Below, in pieces: positions 35,001 to 50,000 of a stretch of 64,000 bases of DNA (the first letter of the stretch is position 1; each line of letters begins with the position of its first letter). The notes under the pieces were generated by a model, which worked only from the letters and a program-made list of their open reading frames with translations, had not been told where the DNA came from and did no database searches. Position numbers and translations under genes: made by a program. This DNA is from Progne subis subis (lineage: Eukaryota; Chordata; Aves; Passeriformes; Hirundinidae). The stretch is from NCBI GenBank assembly GCA_022316685.1, contig JAKJHU010000469.1:101185-165184 (forward strand). The letters run 5' to 3'.

Positions 35001-38000
35001 GTGCTTGTTTGTTTTATTTATCACCTCCTTTATTTTTTCTTTTACACTGAATAGTCCCTAAGGAGGCAAAAAGCAAGATGCCCTCCCATTCCCTGTATCC
35101 TTACAATGAATTTCTGCTTGAAATACATTTTTTTGTTCCTTGGTTGTACAAAAAAGGGCAAAATTTACTAAGCAGTGGTGGTTGTGTAGTTCAATCTAGA
35201 TGTAATACAAAGAATTTGAAAAAAAAAAAGCTTTGTGTTTCTTTGTCTTTTGTCCACTAAAAGCCAGTTTTATGGAAGAAAGTGGAAATGTATCTGTACA
35301 AACAATCATCTCTAGCTTTTTATGACATTCTAGGTCTTCACTGGTAGAAGAAAAGAGAACCGAAAAAAGTTCTGCACTGAGTCAAATGAAAGAGTAAGTC
35401 TTGATGGTGAAGTATAGTCAAAATTTTTCAGGTATAAAAAACCCCTGCATTTCTGTAATAATGCAAACAGTGTAGGTATATTTTTCTACCGTTTGAATAT
35501 CACCACCTAATTTATAAAAATTGTAATTTGGGCAGGTGGTTAAAGAACATTTCTTTCAGTGTTAAGTTTTGCATATTTTCATTTCACAGTAGAATGAAAT
35601 GCAGGTTTCAAAGTTCAAATGTTGACTAATTTCTTAATGTGTTGCATTGCAGGGTGGTTCATCAAATTGTTGAATGTCTGACATACTCCGCAGCAACTCA
35701 AAACATTTAACAGTATTTTTACTTGCTGTCTTAAAAATTGTAGACAGGAAGAGAAAAATACTCCTGATCGTGAAGAAGAGGAAGAGGAAGAAGAAGAAGA
35801 GGAGAATGGGGAAGAAAGTCAGGATGGCCCACTTCTTGTTCCTCGTGTCAAAGTAGCAGAAGATGGTTCAATCATTCTGGATGAAGAAAGGTGATAAATT
35901 CTGTGCCTGACTCACGGACAGTACTGCATTACAGCTCAGTTTGTAAACAGAGGATTACTTTGAACTAGGACAAGTATGGGTGTATTTATGTTTGAGAGTT
36001 GAGCTGCTCTGACTTAGGAAACAGTGCAAGGATGTGACAAAAATACAAGCAGCAATAATCTGCATCTCTGTAGTGGCATACTTTATGAGAAATGTTTTGG
36101 GGGAAGGAGTTAGAGTGGAAGATGACATATTTTATTAATGTCAATGAACACTGAAGATTTTCAAACTTCCAAATATCTTCTTTAGCTGACTTCTTTGCTT
36201 CTCACAGGTAATATGTATCTGCTTACTGTTATTTGGTTATCATTTCAATTTGCTCCAGCTTTGCATCTTGCCTGTTGCTGCTTTATCCTTCTGTCAGTGT
36301 TTTCAGTAACTTTGCTTAGATGATACTTAAAAAGTAGATTATCAAATTTCTGAGTTCCTCACAGGTATTAACAGGAGATCTAGGCCAAGGTTTAAGGAAA
36401 AGAGAGCCTGGTAAAAGAATTTGAAAGTATTGTAGAAGGATATTGAAAGGTTCTCATGGTTTTACAAAATAGATTTCTCAAATGTTAAAAAGTCTTTTTA
36501 AAAAAAAAAAAAAAAAGCTACTCAATTATGTTTGTCTATATTATATCTTACAAAACAGAAAAAGCAAATTTACTAATAGTGGGTGAATAGAGTAGTGTTT
36601 TCTTGCTTCATTCTCCCATTAAAGTACATGTTAATGTAATTATTAAAATTAATTACACATAGAAATGCTCACTTGTGGGAAAAAAAAAAAGAACAGCTGT
36701 CTTATAAACATCTGCTATGTGTTTTCTTAGTAATACTGTGAAGTGTTCTTGTGTGTTCTCTTTCCCAGCTTAACTGTGGAAGTTCTGAGAACAAAAGGCC
36801 CATGTGTTGTAGAAGAAAATGATCCTATCTTTGAGCGTGGCTCTACAACTACATATTCTAGCTTCAGGAAAAGTTTTTACACAAAACCATGGTCAAATAA
36901 AGGTGAATTTTTTTTTTTTGTTTTGTTTCAAGTTTTGAGTAAGCAGAAAAGTCCTAGTTTTTACCTATGCTTTATACTTGATAGTTTTCATCCCCAGTGG
37001 AGAAAATGGATCTACTTATGTGTCATCTTATGTCATCTCAACCCTCCATACTCTCACAACAGGCAGAGCTGTGGTATTTACTATTTCATATTACTATGAA
37101 AACTGTATTTTTTTAAAAAAATACAATACTTTTTAATATGTAGGCTACCTGTGCTTTTTTTCTGCCATGGGTGTTTAGATGATGAGGAAATGCCAGTCTG
37201 CTTTATCAAGAGCATAATTTTGGATTCTGGTTTACAGAGATTTGAGTTCTTTGTGGTACTTTACTAGGTTCTTCCAGCATGGGCAGGAATAGATTGTATA
37301 AGGTGTCTCTATGTGGACTAATTTCAGTGCAAGTGGACAGTTGTGTTCTTAGGAGTAGGTGGGTTGGGTTCTTTATTATTCCTGCTATGAATTGGCTGTT
37401 ATCTCTAGGCTTACAACAATGTGCAAGACTTCTTACAATTACTCTTTACAGCTATAGGTGGAAAAATTAGCTTCAGAATTCACTGTGCTCTCTTTGAAAT
37501 GCACTATTTTTCTGTTAATAATGGAGACAGTAGATTTACGTGATGTTTTTCTGATTTCTGTTTGTGCTTGTGTTCATAATAAAAATGGACATGGACAATA
37601 TGGGGTTGGTTAACTTAGATTTACTATCTTTAGTAAGCACACTTCACATTCTGCAGTTTTCTAATAGATTAGACAATTCTTTCTGTTGGTAGTTCATTCA
37701 GCAAATGTTATTACAAGGACCTAGGTAAGATAACGAACACACTCCATTATATACTCACCTGGACCTGCAGCTACAGTAGACAGCCTCAAAGTTACTGATC
37801 TTATGACTTCATGTTTGCAAGGCGTTTTTATTTCTGATAGCAAGAAGGATGATTTAGTAAATATTTAAGTGTGTGTAATTTTTTCTTTCTTTTCCTTTCT
37901 AGAAACCGACATGTTCTTTTTAGCTATCAGTATGGTGGGAACAGACTTCTCCTTGATTGGGCGGCTGTTTCCTCACAGAGCCAGAGCAGAAATTAAGGTG

Positions 38001-41000
38001 AAAATTAAAGCACTCAATAAAACAATTAAACATCTTGTTTTACCTTTCTTTTCTTATTTGCATTCTCACGCTTCCTCCACTAGTGTTGATAATTTTGATG
38101 TGAATTTTCTCCACGGTACTGCTTCTTTTCTGATACCTCTGTTTCAAGAGGTCGTAAGTATCTGAAACATTAAAATGCTGGTTGAATTTCAATGAATGTA
38201 TCTAGTAAATGTAGCATACTTAAACACACTTTGATTTAGTTAAAGAATGCTGATATGCCTAAATGTGAGGGGCTTCTGTGTTATTTCTTTTGTTGTACAC
38301 AGCGGGGAAAGTCTTTGATATTTCAAACCTTGCTCAGATTAAAAGTCAGGAAAAGGTGTAGAAAATATTTAAAAAGTGTACCTTGTGATAGCTATGGTAA
38401 CAGATTTTATATTAAAAAATTAATTACAAACTTGTGTTCTGTGGATATGCACATGAATTTCAACAACTTTAGTTGGTTTGTTGCACTGAAGGCTTAGCTT
38501 TAGCTGTCAGTTTGTACAACATATTGTTGCATTTCTTGCTTAATAATAAACACAACTGTGCATTTGCTTTTAGAACAAATTCAAACGTGAGGAAAAAGCT
38601 AACGCATGGAGAATAGACAAAGCTTTCAGTAAGTAAATATTCCCTACCTTACAAAGAGTCATTAAATGGTGGCCATCCATCTCCATGGTAATTTCTGTGC
38701 TTTGCCTTGTTTGAATTACTTAGAAGAAAGTTCTTGCTCGTAGATGAATCCAGAAACTCTGGAATCTTTGGTTTTTATAACAAGCACAGTTCACAATAAT
38801 GATCTTTAGGTTTGTTTTCTATCTTTCCTGGATATTTGCTAAATGAGATAAATATAAGCTTTTTTCTCTTTATTCAGTTGAAAATAATTTCTTCTTATTC
38901 ATGGGAATTTTTAGCACAGTTATTTATCGTAAACTGCTTTGAGACTTGTTAAAGACTTTGTTAGTTAAATGAGGTACATATGTCCTACAGCAGCATGTTA
39001 ATAAATTATTTGGTACTATAGTACAGTTTATGTATTTGTCAATTCTTAAGTTTTCTGAACTACTTAGTTTTATAATTGTTTTTTAAAACTAAGCTACCAT
39101 AATCCAATCACCTTTATGTCAGCATCAGCCCCCGCTCAAATGATACTGCAAACACTTTCAAGAACTCTCTGTTTAAGTATATAACCTTTACTTTTTAATA
39201 TGTCGTGTGTCACTGGTTATTTTACAAAGGTGAAACTTGAAAAAATAATCAGCTTTGGAATCTGTTCTATTTCTTTGCTTTAATCTGATAGAAGAAAAAC
39301 GACCCTTTGATTTTGAATTCTTTGCTCAGCTGCTTGAGAAGGTCTTAGCAGATGAGGAAAAGAGGAAGCAAAAGACTGTTAAAAGCCAGAGGCCAAAAGA
39401 AAAAAAGTCTCCAAGGCCACAGAAGAAATCAAAAGGTACTTTAAAAGAGTGGTTGAGGAGCCATTACAGAGCAGTGGTCAGTAATGTGTTGCTAGCAGAG
39501 GAAAAATCACATAGGGCATCACATTTTCCTTCCATGTTGTGGACAGGACTAGAACTCTTAGCTTCACGGTGTAACTTTCTCAGGTGTAGTTTACTGAAGT
39601 ACAGGATGGTAATAATGAGTAACAGAGCAAAAACATGATACCACAGTGAAAATGCTGCTCTTCCACAATCTGAAGTGCTGATATTCTAATTTCCCAGTTG
39701 TTAAGTATCTCCATGAGTTGCTAATGAATTCACTTGTAGAATTATTGGGGCAAAATCATATTTTTGGCAAACTCTTCTGTGTTCAAAGTTTTCTTGCCTT
39801 TAAAATCCTCTTGTTTTGAGGGTTCTGTTTCTCTTTGAATAGTGGTTTAACTTCCTGAATCTGAGGGATATGATTCTTTTCAGAGAATCATGTAAAAGTT
39901 GTTTTATCTTTCTGGTCTGTTCAAAATAAAGATTATGTTTAATTACTGTTGATCACCACTGTGTCTTACTACCTCAGTACCTGGGAAAGGACATTTGACA
40001 GTTGTGCTTTAATTAAAAACAGTTATACTGACACCATTTCATACATTTAATGCTAATTCTGTGGTGGTGTTCCACAAGGACCTCTTCTTTTGTAAGTGGT
40101 ATTGTGAAACAAACAAATGAACATCTTTTTAAAGGGGATGCTAGCTAGGAAACAACATCTCTTAAAATTGAAATAATTGCTGCTTTTCTATAGCCTTGGT
40201 TTTGGATTTGATTAAGTAAAATATCCTATGTATTAGGACTTAAAACCATGTAGATAAATCTTGTCACTACGCTTAGAGATTAAAGATAGGTCATGTGTAA
40301 AGCAAAGGGAGTATGCTTTTCTACTTCTCTTGCATTTTCAACTTCTTAATTACAGGGAAACAAGTTCATTTAAGATGAATAAAAAGAAAGGAAAAATTCT
40401 TTTTGGTTAAATACAGGATCAAGACAAAATATCCTTAAAATACGGGGGAGGAAGACTTTAGAAAACCATTAAACCCTTGTTAATTATTAGCTAGATAATA
40501 TTTCAGCTTTCTTATGTAAGCTAGAATGATCAACTGTTACACATTTCTTGATGAGAAATTGCTTTTGCATGGTGTACATTCTGTAACCATCATCACCTAT
40601 TTCTGCAGACATACAAAAATTCTTTATAGGAGTAGCAATGTCTATTTTCCCTGAATCCAAATGTGACTGTATAAACGGCAAAAAAGCACAGGCACAATAA
40701 CGTTTACTAAACTTGCTTTGCATCCCATATTGACTTTCCCCTTGTGAAGTGTTGTCCCATCTACAGATTGTGTTTTGTATTAAAAGCTGAAGTTAATCTA
40801 TGCTGAAGTTTTTCTGGCAGGTCAGTGACTGTCGTTCCCCAGTCCTGCTCATACACCTGGCAGTGTATTGGCAGTGATACATGAGTACACAAATGGTTTT
40901 CATAGAAATGCCTTTGCTGTTTCCTAGTACTCCACCACTCTATTAACCAAGAACCATATTGTCTCAATAGCAAAAGCTGCCAGCACAGAAGCTGCTAATG

Positions 41001-44000
41001 AGCAAGATGAACTTGACGAAGATGGAATTTCTGATGCAGAAGCAGATGGTGTGACGGCTGAGAAAGAAAATGAGGAATCTTTGGGCATTTCTGAACAGGC
41101 AGAAGAACAAGTTTCATTAGAGCCAGCAAAAAAGAAGAGAAAGAAGAAGAGAAAAGATGATCTGGAACAGGAAGTGGAGAATATTCCAGAAGAAATGCCT
41201 GTTCCTTCAAGAGATGCTGAAGAAGGGAAGTCTTCTAATAAAAGTAAGATGCAAAAATGCTCACTTTTACGTTCAAATAGAAATTTTGTATAAAGTCATT
41301 GGAAACTTAATAGTCAAAATTTGGTCTTTGATTTATATTGTTGATCTGCCTTGTAGGAGATTGTAGAACAATGCCTTTTAAAATCAGCTTTTATTCTAAA
41401 TCTAAGCATACTTTGTTTTAGATTAGAACAATTCTTTCAAATCTTAACACTTAGGCTCTTTCTACTGGGATTTTTAGTCTTATATTAACTCTTCTTCACT
41501 GTAGCTAGTATTTGATTACTGGAATTCTAAGGTGTTTCCCAGAATGTCTAAACTGGTTTAATTCTTATTAATTATCAGGGAAAAAAGTGATAAATGATGC
41601 AAGCAGTGATCGTCATACTACCTGTGGAGAAGAAGTGGATTGTGCTATTGAAGGGAGACAAAATGAGACTGCTGTAACAGAAGAAGAGAGATCAGAGTCC
41701 TGTACACCAGGGAATAACCTAATGGAAAGAGAAGGTGGTGTCAGTTTATGCAGGTAATGTTGATAATGGAAAGCTTAGGCAAAACACAAAAATAGTTTAA
41801 AGTTTTAATACTGTTTTTATTTATTCATGATTACCACCATTTAACTGCCACAGAATGTGCAGATTTCTGAGAACTGTCCTGGGGTTTAGTAAACTGTTCA
41901 TGATTTACATATTCAAAATATTCTCTGCCCTGATGGGCTGCCCTTGCAAAATAAATGTACATAATTACTAAAGTCACTTCCAAAAGTTATTTCATGTTTT
42001 TAGAGTGTTTAGGAAGACCGTTGTTTATCCTAACTTATAATATTTCTCTTTTAGCACTGCTGCATATTGTTGCTAAGTTGAGTTACAATATGCTTGGAGT
42101 TTTTATCTGTAATAAAATTACTCTTGTGGAAAAGGAAGGTTGCTTAGATTTTATTTTTGCAGAATTTGGGTGAGAGGCAAGCTTTTGGGTTCAGTTTTGA
42201 GCATACTTTTACTAAAAACAAAGTGAAGGCTTGTTTATTAAACTTGTTATATGTGAAAGTGGTAAATCAAAAATTTCATTGTGATACTGTGATTGCTGCT
42301 TCAGAATTTTGTATGTATTTAGCTGCATTGTAATTATTTGTTACTTTATACGAGTTCGCGTAAACTTCCATTTTCTTAAATAGTTCATTAGAAGTATATA
42401 AAGGGACAGTTATTTGCCTTTGGACTCAGCTTAGATTGTTACAAAAGATCAGAATAAAAAAAATCAGTGTACAGTTGTCCATGTTAAAGTTTATTTTCTT
42501 AAAAGCAATCAGTCTAGAATAATCAGATGAGATTCTAATGTCATCTTAAAACTGCAGTGCAAAAGTACAAAAGTTGTTTTAAAGCTCATAGTCTGCAAAT
42601 ATTACTAAAACTTTGTGAGATTCTGTGAAACATGGTAGTCATTTAGGTCAAAATTGCATTGATTTTCTGTGCAATTTCCTCTGAAAGCAGAAATCACTTT
42701 TTTCTACAAGTACACTAATGTTCCTGTATGCTTTTATTTATTTCAGCCTTGAAGATAGCAATGATGTTATACTGGAAGCAGAAGCTGCTATATTGGGAAC
42801 CAGAGATATTAGAGATGATACATCACAGGAAAGCCAGATTCCAGAGTTACCAATTTCAAATATTAGAAGCAAGGAAACACAGTCTGTAGAAACTACAGAA
42901 TCAAAGGTATTATTTTATATAGTTCTTCTCAAGATCTTGCCCTTGATCATTAAAAGTGGTTTGTAAATCAAAGCTTTTTTTCAGTTGTTTTTGTGAAGTT
43001 TTCACCACCAGGTGGAAAATAATCAGCAGGCATAAGAACATCACCAAAATGGAAATACTATCAATTCTCCCAGGCTTAATGGGCTGTCTGTTAATGTAGA
43101 TGTATTCAAAGAATATACTGTGCACGCCTGACTTACTTATAGCCAATTTAAACAGCTGAACAGTTTAATTATTCAAAAGTGGAGGACTGCAATATGAACA
43201 CCTAGGTCTTGGAGCAGGATTTTGCTAGCATATGCTTACTGGCACGGTATTGGAAACTGATTTGAGTGGAACAGGTATTGGATGGTTTGTGCTGCTCCAC
43301 GAATGATCTAGATAATGGAGCAGGGTGTAACTTCAGCAAGTTTACACATTAGGCAGATCTAGAAGGAATTGCTTCCCAAAGACAGAGACACCCAAAGGTT
43401 GTACTGAGCTCCAGAGGGACCTGGAGAGGCTGGAGAAGTGGGCTGACAGGAACCTCAGGAAGTTCAGCTAGGGGAGGAGATGCAAAGTCCTGCACCAGGG
43501 GAGGAACAACCCAAGGCACCAGCACGTGCTTCAAGTCACCCAGGCGGGAGGCAGCTTTGCAGAAAAGAACCCAGCTGTCCTGGTGGTCCCTGAGTTGAAT
43601 GTGAACCAGAGGGTGCTGTGGCTGCACAAAGAGCTGACGGTGACCTGGGCTGCAGGAGGAGAAGCGTTTGCCAGCAGGCCGAGAGAGGTGATCCTTGCCT
43701 CTTGTTCAGCTTCACTGAAAAGCCACACCTGGAGGACTGACCAGTTCTGGGCTCCCTGGTAGGAGAGACCTGGACACACTGGAGATAGCCCCTCAAAGGG
43801 TCACACAGATGCTAAAGGGATGGAAGCATCTCTCCTATGGCAAAAAGCTGAAGGAGCAGGAACTGTTCAACGCGGAGAGAAGGCTCACGGAGATCTTTTC
43901 AGCAGTTCCACAAAAACCCAAGGGGAGGGTGTCAACAGGACAGGGCCAGGCTCTTTCCTGGAGCACTCAGTGACAAGAGACAATGGGCAAACAGTGCAAG

Positions 44001-47000
44001 ACCGGAGGTTCCTTCTGAGCACCAGGAAATCCTGTTTCACTGTGAGGGTTACCAAGCACTGGCACAGGCTGTCCAGAGAGACTATGGAGTCCCCATCCTT
44101 GGCAAGATTCAGGAGCTGTCTGGACACGGTATTGGAACACCAGCGACAGGTGCCTTGATGTATTGGTTTTGCTTGGCCTGGTTTGGGTAACAAGGGCTAG
44201 AGTGATGACTTCTGCTGGAGGCTTCTTCCATGCCCCTCAGAGCCAATCCCTGGCGGCTCCAAAGGTGGATGTGCTAATGGCTGACACTAGGCCAATTAGA
44301 AATGATGGTAACTCCTCTGTGATGACATACTTAAGAAGAATTCAAACCCAAAAGCAATTGTACAGTTGTAACTGCAACCAGAGAAGAGCAGAGGGAGAAC
44401 ATGGGAGAAGAACAGGTCTGCAAACACCAAGGTCAATGGAGAAGGAGGGGCAGGCTCTGGAGCTGAGATTCCCCTGCAGCTTGTGGTGCAGACCATGGTG
44501 CAGCAGCTGTGCCCCTGCAGCCCATGGGGATCCATGGGGGATGCAGAGATCCACCCACAGCCCATGGAGGAGCCCCATGCTGGAGCAGGTGGGCGCCTGG
44601 AGGAGGCTGTGACCCCATGGGAGACTCATGGAGAGAAGGGCCCTGCTCCCAGGCTGGGGCCTGGAGAACTGGACCCCGTGGAAGAGTGACCCCCACTGCA
44701 GCAGTCTGAGGGGGACTGGTGCCCATGAGATGGAGCAATGTTAGAGAAGCTCATGGAGAACTGTATCCTGTGGGAGGACCCTAGGGTACAGCAGGAGAAG
44801 GACACCTTCCCTTGAGCAGTGGGAGCATACTCATGTGATGAGCTGACCTTAATCCCCATTCCCTGTCTCCTTGCACTGCTGGGGTAGGAGGTAGAGCTGG
44901 AAGGAGGGAGGTGTGGGGAAGGTATTCTTAAAGGTTTATTACACTTCTTATTATCCTGCTCTGATTTTGTTAGTAAGAAATTCATTTCTTATCTCTGAGT
45001 TGAGCCTGTTTTGCCTGTGATGCTATTTGGTGAGTAATCTCTCTTCCTGGTCCTTTTCTCCAGCCATGGACCCTGTTGGATGTTAGATTTTCTCTCATCT
45101 GTCCAACTGCAGAGAGGAGTGAGTGAGCAGCTTTGGTGGTTGCCTGGCACCTGGCCCAGGTTAACCCACTACTAACCCACTTGATCAGGGGGTTGGACCA
45201 GAAGACTTCTAGCAGACCCTTTTACTCTCAACCACTGTGGCTGCTTTTGTTTCTGCTTTTCTTTACAGTAGACAATCATCTAAGTTTATTGTTTCTTTTC
45301 TACAACATTTCTTTTCTTCCTCAGAATGAAGATACACATCACTCACAAAAAACAGATGGAAAGCAGAGTGCATCAGAAAGTGGTTCACAGTCTGAAATCA
45401 CGTAAGTAGAATTATTTTACTTCATAGTGGTGCTTGAACTAAACTTGTATCTATTCAGTTTGGATATAATTCCAAGTGACCATAGCAGATGAACCAGTCA
45501 GGAGATCGTGATAACTTGTTTTCCATATTCATTGAAGCTTTTTGGTAGAAATTTTGATAACTGAGTAGCAGTGCATTAGCTAAGAACAAAATGGTAGATA
45601 AGAATAGGGGGAAAGATTTAGCTAAACTAAGGAAAAAAACCTAGTCTTTCTACAGCTAGCAAGAGCAAGAGAATGAAGAAATTTGCTAATTCTGGGTAAA
45701 GCTTGGCTGTGAAATTTGATTTTTGGTTGTGGTTTTTTGTTTTTTTTTAGTAGAAGGGCCTCACTGAATTCTTTGACATTCATAGTTGTCCATCAGAGCT
45801 TATTAGCTGTACACATCATGTGTATGGTGTATTTCTTCTTTCCTGTTCCTCTTTGGAACTTGGTGCAAGCTTCTAAGATAGAAGATACTCCAAAATGTTT
45901 TTGACTTATCTGTACTTCTTTATGAACTTAATTTTGGTGACTGTTTCTTACGCTGAGAAATGGTATTTAAAGAAGTCTGTGCCTAAGACTCAGCATTTTT
46001 GCATGATCATCAATTTCATATTCCATAATACAGTTTTTTAAAGGTGATTTAGAGATGGGGTACTGGTTAATGCTAAGTTGGTTTTCATACTTCTGTCTTT
46101 CACTTTTTGAATGGCAGCTCACTCTTACGATGAAGACTGTCAAAGCTTTATTTGTCCTGTTCTAGGGAGAATATAAGACAAGGTAGTAGTTCCCAATCTG
46201 AAGATTATTGATAAGATGTAGGGCTGTGTCAGTGTGTGAATCCCAGGACATTCCATTGCAATGGTTAAGGACACAGAGTGTGATGTACGTACCCCATTCT
46301 TCAGTAAGATGTGGATGTTGACAGTAGGACAAGGTATTTGAAAAATGTTTGGTTTTCCGTGACTGAGATAGCTTTGAAAGGGGATGGGGGGACAGCAGAG
46401 ATGGATGCAAAACAGTGTATATAGGGCAGATTTATATTGTTTCTATATAAAATTAATCACACTGACATGAATTGTGAATCCCTAGGAGAAGAAATATTCC
46501 TATTTACTTAACAGCAGGAAATACTTCTTTCAAGTATTTTGAAGTAGATTTCACTGAAAGCCAGCAAAGCTGTTAAGGTTTATTTGATGCTCTTTTCATA
46601 ACTTTGTAGCATGTCTAATATCAGAAAAATGCAATGGGGTTTTTTTCTGATTATTGTCTTGCTGCATGCAATGTCTTGACCCATACAGTCTGTGATACTC
46701 TTGAAGTACATCTTGAACCATATAAGACTTTAAGTTTCTCTTTGGTAATAATGTATACTGCCTTTCTTTATATCTTAAGGAGAACAAAAAAGTCAGCAGA
46801 TAGAAGGCGATTGCAAAGACCTAAACCTAATTTAGTGAGATCATCTGGAAGGAGGGAGATGGCAACACAAGACAAAATGGAGGCCAAAACTTCTCCAACC
46901 TTTGCAAATGCAGGTGAAAAGGTCAGAAAGAGGAATATTACTTAGTATGTTGTTCTTGATGCTGCATCTGTTTTGCTCAGTGGAGACACTGTGGGCCAGT

Positions 47001-50000
47001 GACAGTCTTAGAAATAATAGGAACTTGGGAACTGCTACTACAATACCTGTACACTTTTCAAAGAGTAATATTTCTTGCCTTAATTCCAGTGCTCTGAAGA
47101 GGACAGTAGAAGAAACAGAAATGAAGCCACAGAAGTAGAGAACAGAGATCTGGATACTGCATCTCAGTAAGTATTGAGATCACTTTTTCAGTTTCCTGGT
47201 ATTAACTGACTCTAATTGTTAATTTATCCCATATAGTCCTTTTAGAAAAAGATAACAATAACTGTAAGGCTTTAATATAAATTTCAAAATTGAATTAAGC
47301 ATTTTTTGGATGATATCAGGTGGTGCTAATATACAAGGTATGTACACCCTTTCTGGAAATTTGCTGAAAGCATTGCTTTATGAAGTACCAGCAATGCCTG
47401 TAATTTGAGAGGGGGAGAGTGATAACTCTGGCTTTGCTTTCCTCAGTTATCAGGTAATGGTTCTGCTTCTGTCACTTGCAGAAGCAGCAGTGGTATGCAA
47501 TCTAGTTAGGTTCCTCCCCTGTGTTATAAATTAATCTCTTCTTAGTATGTAGATAAACTGAGTTTTCACACCTTGTAAGACTAAAGAAAGTCTTGCTTCT
47601 TGTGTGAAGCACCTTGCATAAGTATGGGCAAATCTTTCCAAGGACAACACAATTACAGTAAAGAAATCTGTGCGAGACATTGTGTTGTTAGATAGACTTG
47701 AATATTGTGGGGTAAATGTCACTGTTGTGGATTCTTTGTGCAGAGAACCTGAAAAAATTGCAATTGCAAAGACAATAGTTAGAGGATATCGACAGAGATT
47801 TAAACCTAACGTTACAAGAGCATCTGGAAGGAAAGAAGAGCCTGAAAAAGATTCAGGAAGTGATAACATATCCCATCTACAGCCTATGATGGAAGCTGAG
47901 AAGGTATTTAATAAAGTAACATGACTGAAGATAATGTGTTAGCTGAAAAGCTACTGGACGCAATAGTAATGTTTTCTCTTTTTTTCTTTACTTTTTTGCT
48001 CCTAAGTATGATCGGGAATTAACCGCTTACTTAACCTGCTTTCAGTGGCAGTGCTTAGTATTGCTTAGTAACCTCAGCTATGGCGAGAGGTTGTTAGACA
48101 AACAGTAGATACCAATAGTCTTTCATGTCCTGCAACAAATACAACTTCAGGTGTTTGCTCTAGTTTTTACTGCACATTTGACTGTGAAATTTGCCCTCTA
48201 ATTTTTGTTTGTCATAAACAATCTATTTTGCTTCCTCTTCTGAGCGGTTACTTGGTTAGTTAGGTGATGCTGTACTTCATGAATGTAAGGCAGTTCATGT
48301 CATATTAATCTGTTTCTGTTCAGAATAATGACCAAGGTAATAGATCCGGTGTTGCCAGTGAAGATTCTGCAGAAATAGATGACAAAGTCCTGGAGACAAT
48401 GTCTCAGTAAGTATGAGAAAAATAAGAAGATAAGCGCTGTTGTCCTGCAATTTACCATTCTTGTCACTTCTGATAGTATTTTGTAGTGTGGTAATTGTAG
48501 AAGTTTTTGAAGAGGCTTCTGTAGTACAGAAATGGAGGGCAAAATAGGAATCTTCATTAATTTACGAAACATACATGAAGCATTTTCATTGTTAAAGTGG
48601 TACTTTTAAATTATAAGTCAGTCATGGTAAATATAAAAAAGTTGAAACTTAATCCCTTGAAAACTAAAGCCTTAGCTACTCGCTTTTAATACTAAAATGC
48701 ATCCATTTTAGCAGTGGTTAAGTATTTAAACAATAGGAGTAAGTGTTTTTAAAGTGCAGTTAAATGTGAGGTGTCAAGTAAGAGGAAGAAAAAAATCCAT
48801 TATGTGAGCAATGTAACGCACATATTTATTAACTGTTGCATTTTTCTTCAGTGAAGTGGCAGCTGTAGTGTAAAAGTAATAGTATGTTTTACAGAAGAGA
48901 TTGTAAGAAATAAAAACTAAAAAAAGCCAACTTTCCCCTAAATACTCCACAAAGAAATCCCCAAAACAACCTAAACCAAGAACAGAAATAAAAAACCCAA
49001 AACCTCAATCTTTTCTTTTAAAGGTAGATAATTGAAGAGGATGGATGGAGATAAGCTGGGTGTGATAATCTGCCATTAAAATATTTTTGGTTATTTCTTT
49101 CATTAATCTACTTGGTAACTTGATGCTCAGTGTAAAAAGGGTAGAAGAATCTGACAGTTCTAATAATGCATTACTGATATTTTTACATTAGTAAGATTAA
49201 AAAGTTATTTATGTGTTTTCTGAATACATAAATTTCTGAATTTTTGTATTCTCTGAATGTTTACTTTTTTTTTTTTTTTCCCTTTGTTAAATAAGGTCCA
49301 TCTGCCTCTAGACTAGATAGGAATAAAAAGATATTACAGATCCATTATGGATCAGAAAAAAGGCTCTCTAGGATGGTATCCTGTCACCAATGGGAATAGG
49401 AAAATAATAGGGCCAACATAAGTTTAAACTCTCAGTCCCTAGTAGATACACTTCCAGTTTTATTCTTTCAGGAAGCTAGTTACACATTTTAGGTAAGAGT
49501 ATGTTAATAACTTAAAATACAGGGGAAAAAAAATCACTTCTCTAAGTCTCCTCCCACTTTCAGATGCAGTATCCACTTCATGGATCATATATATTTTTCC
49601 AGGTCTGATGAAGCAGCTGGTTTAAAAGATGGCAAACAAATCACGTTGCATCAAACATCTCTAAAGAGAGGTAGAATACAGAGACCAAAACCAAATCTAG
49701 GAAGAACTGTTGTGAGGCAAAAAGAACAGATAGATGAAAAAGATCCTGAAGAGGAGACAACTGAAGGTGGAGAAGCAGAAAAAGGTGTCATACACCATCG
49801 AGATGAAAACAATGATCCCTGCCTCAAAAGTGTAAGTTTCTGGAGCAGTTACTCGTGTACGCTGTTTTGTTGGGTCTTTAGTAAAAGCCTTGGTAGTAAA
49901 GAACTAGGTACATACCACATAATTTGCGGGGATAGGCTTTGCATGCTTCATTTATTATTTCAGAATAAACTAAATTGTCATAAAATTTCCTCATTTTTGC

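Larger units (their letters stand above)
42907..45324 (+). other. BDP1 intron 12 with nested repeats
   Basis: This 2.4-kb intron is mostly a CR1 (from ~43296) cut by a complete LTR (44159-45179). About 390 bases after exon 12 and 80 bases before exon 13 appear unique. Open frames of up to 149 codons in this stretch belong to the repeats. Confidence 0.8.

Noticed and set aside
35761..35856. Glu-coding purine run, considered as an expanded microsatellite
   Set aside because: It is within BDP1 exon 5 and the human protein also has a shorter acidic stretch here, so it is coding sequence, perhaps mildly expanded.
43349..44985. Cluster of open frames up to 149 codons, mirrored at 58.1-59.0 kb
   Set aside because: They are CR1 copy A/B and the nested LTR. 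The mirrored protein lists simply reflect the inverted identical tract.
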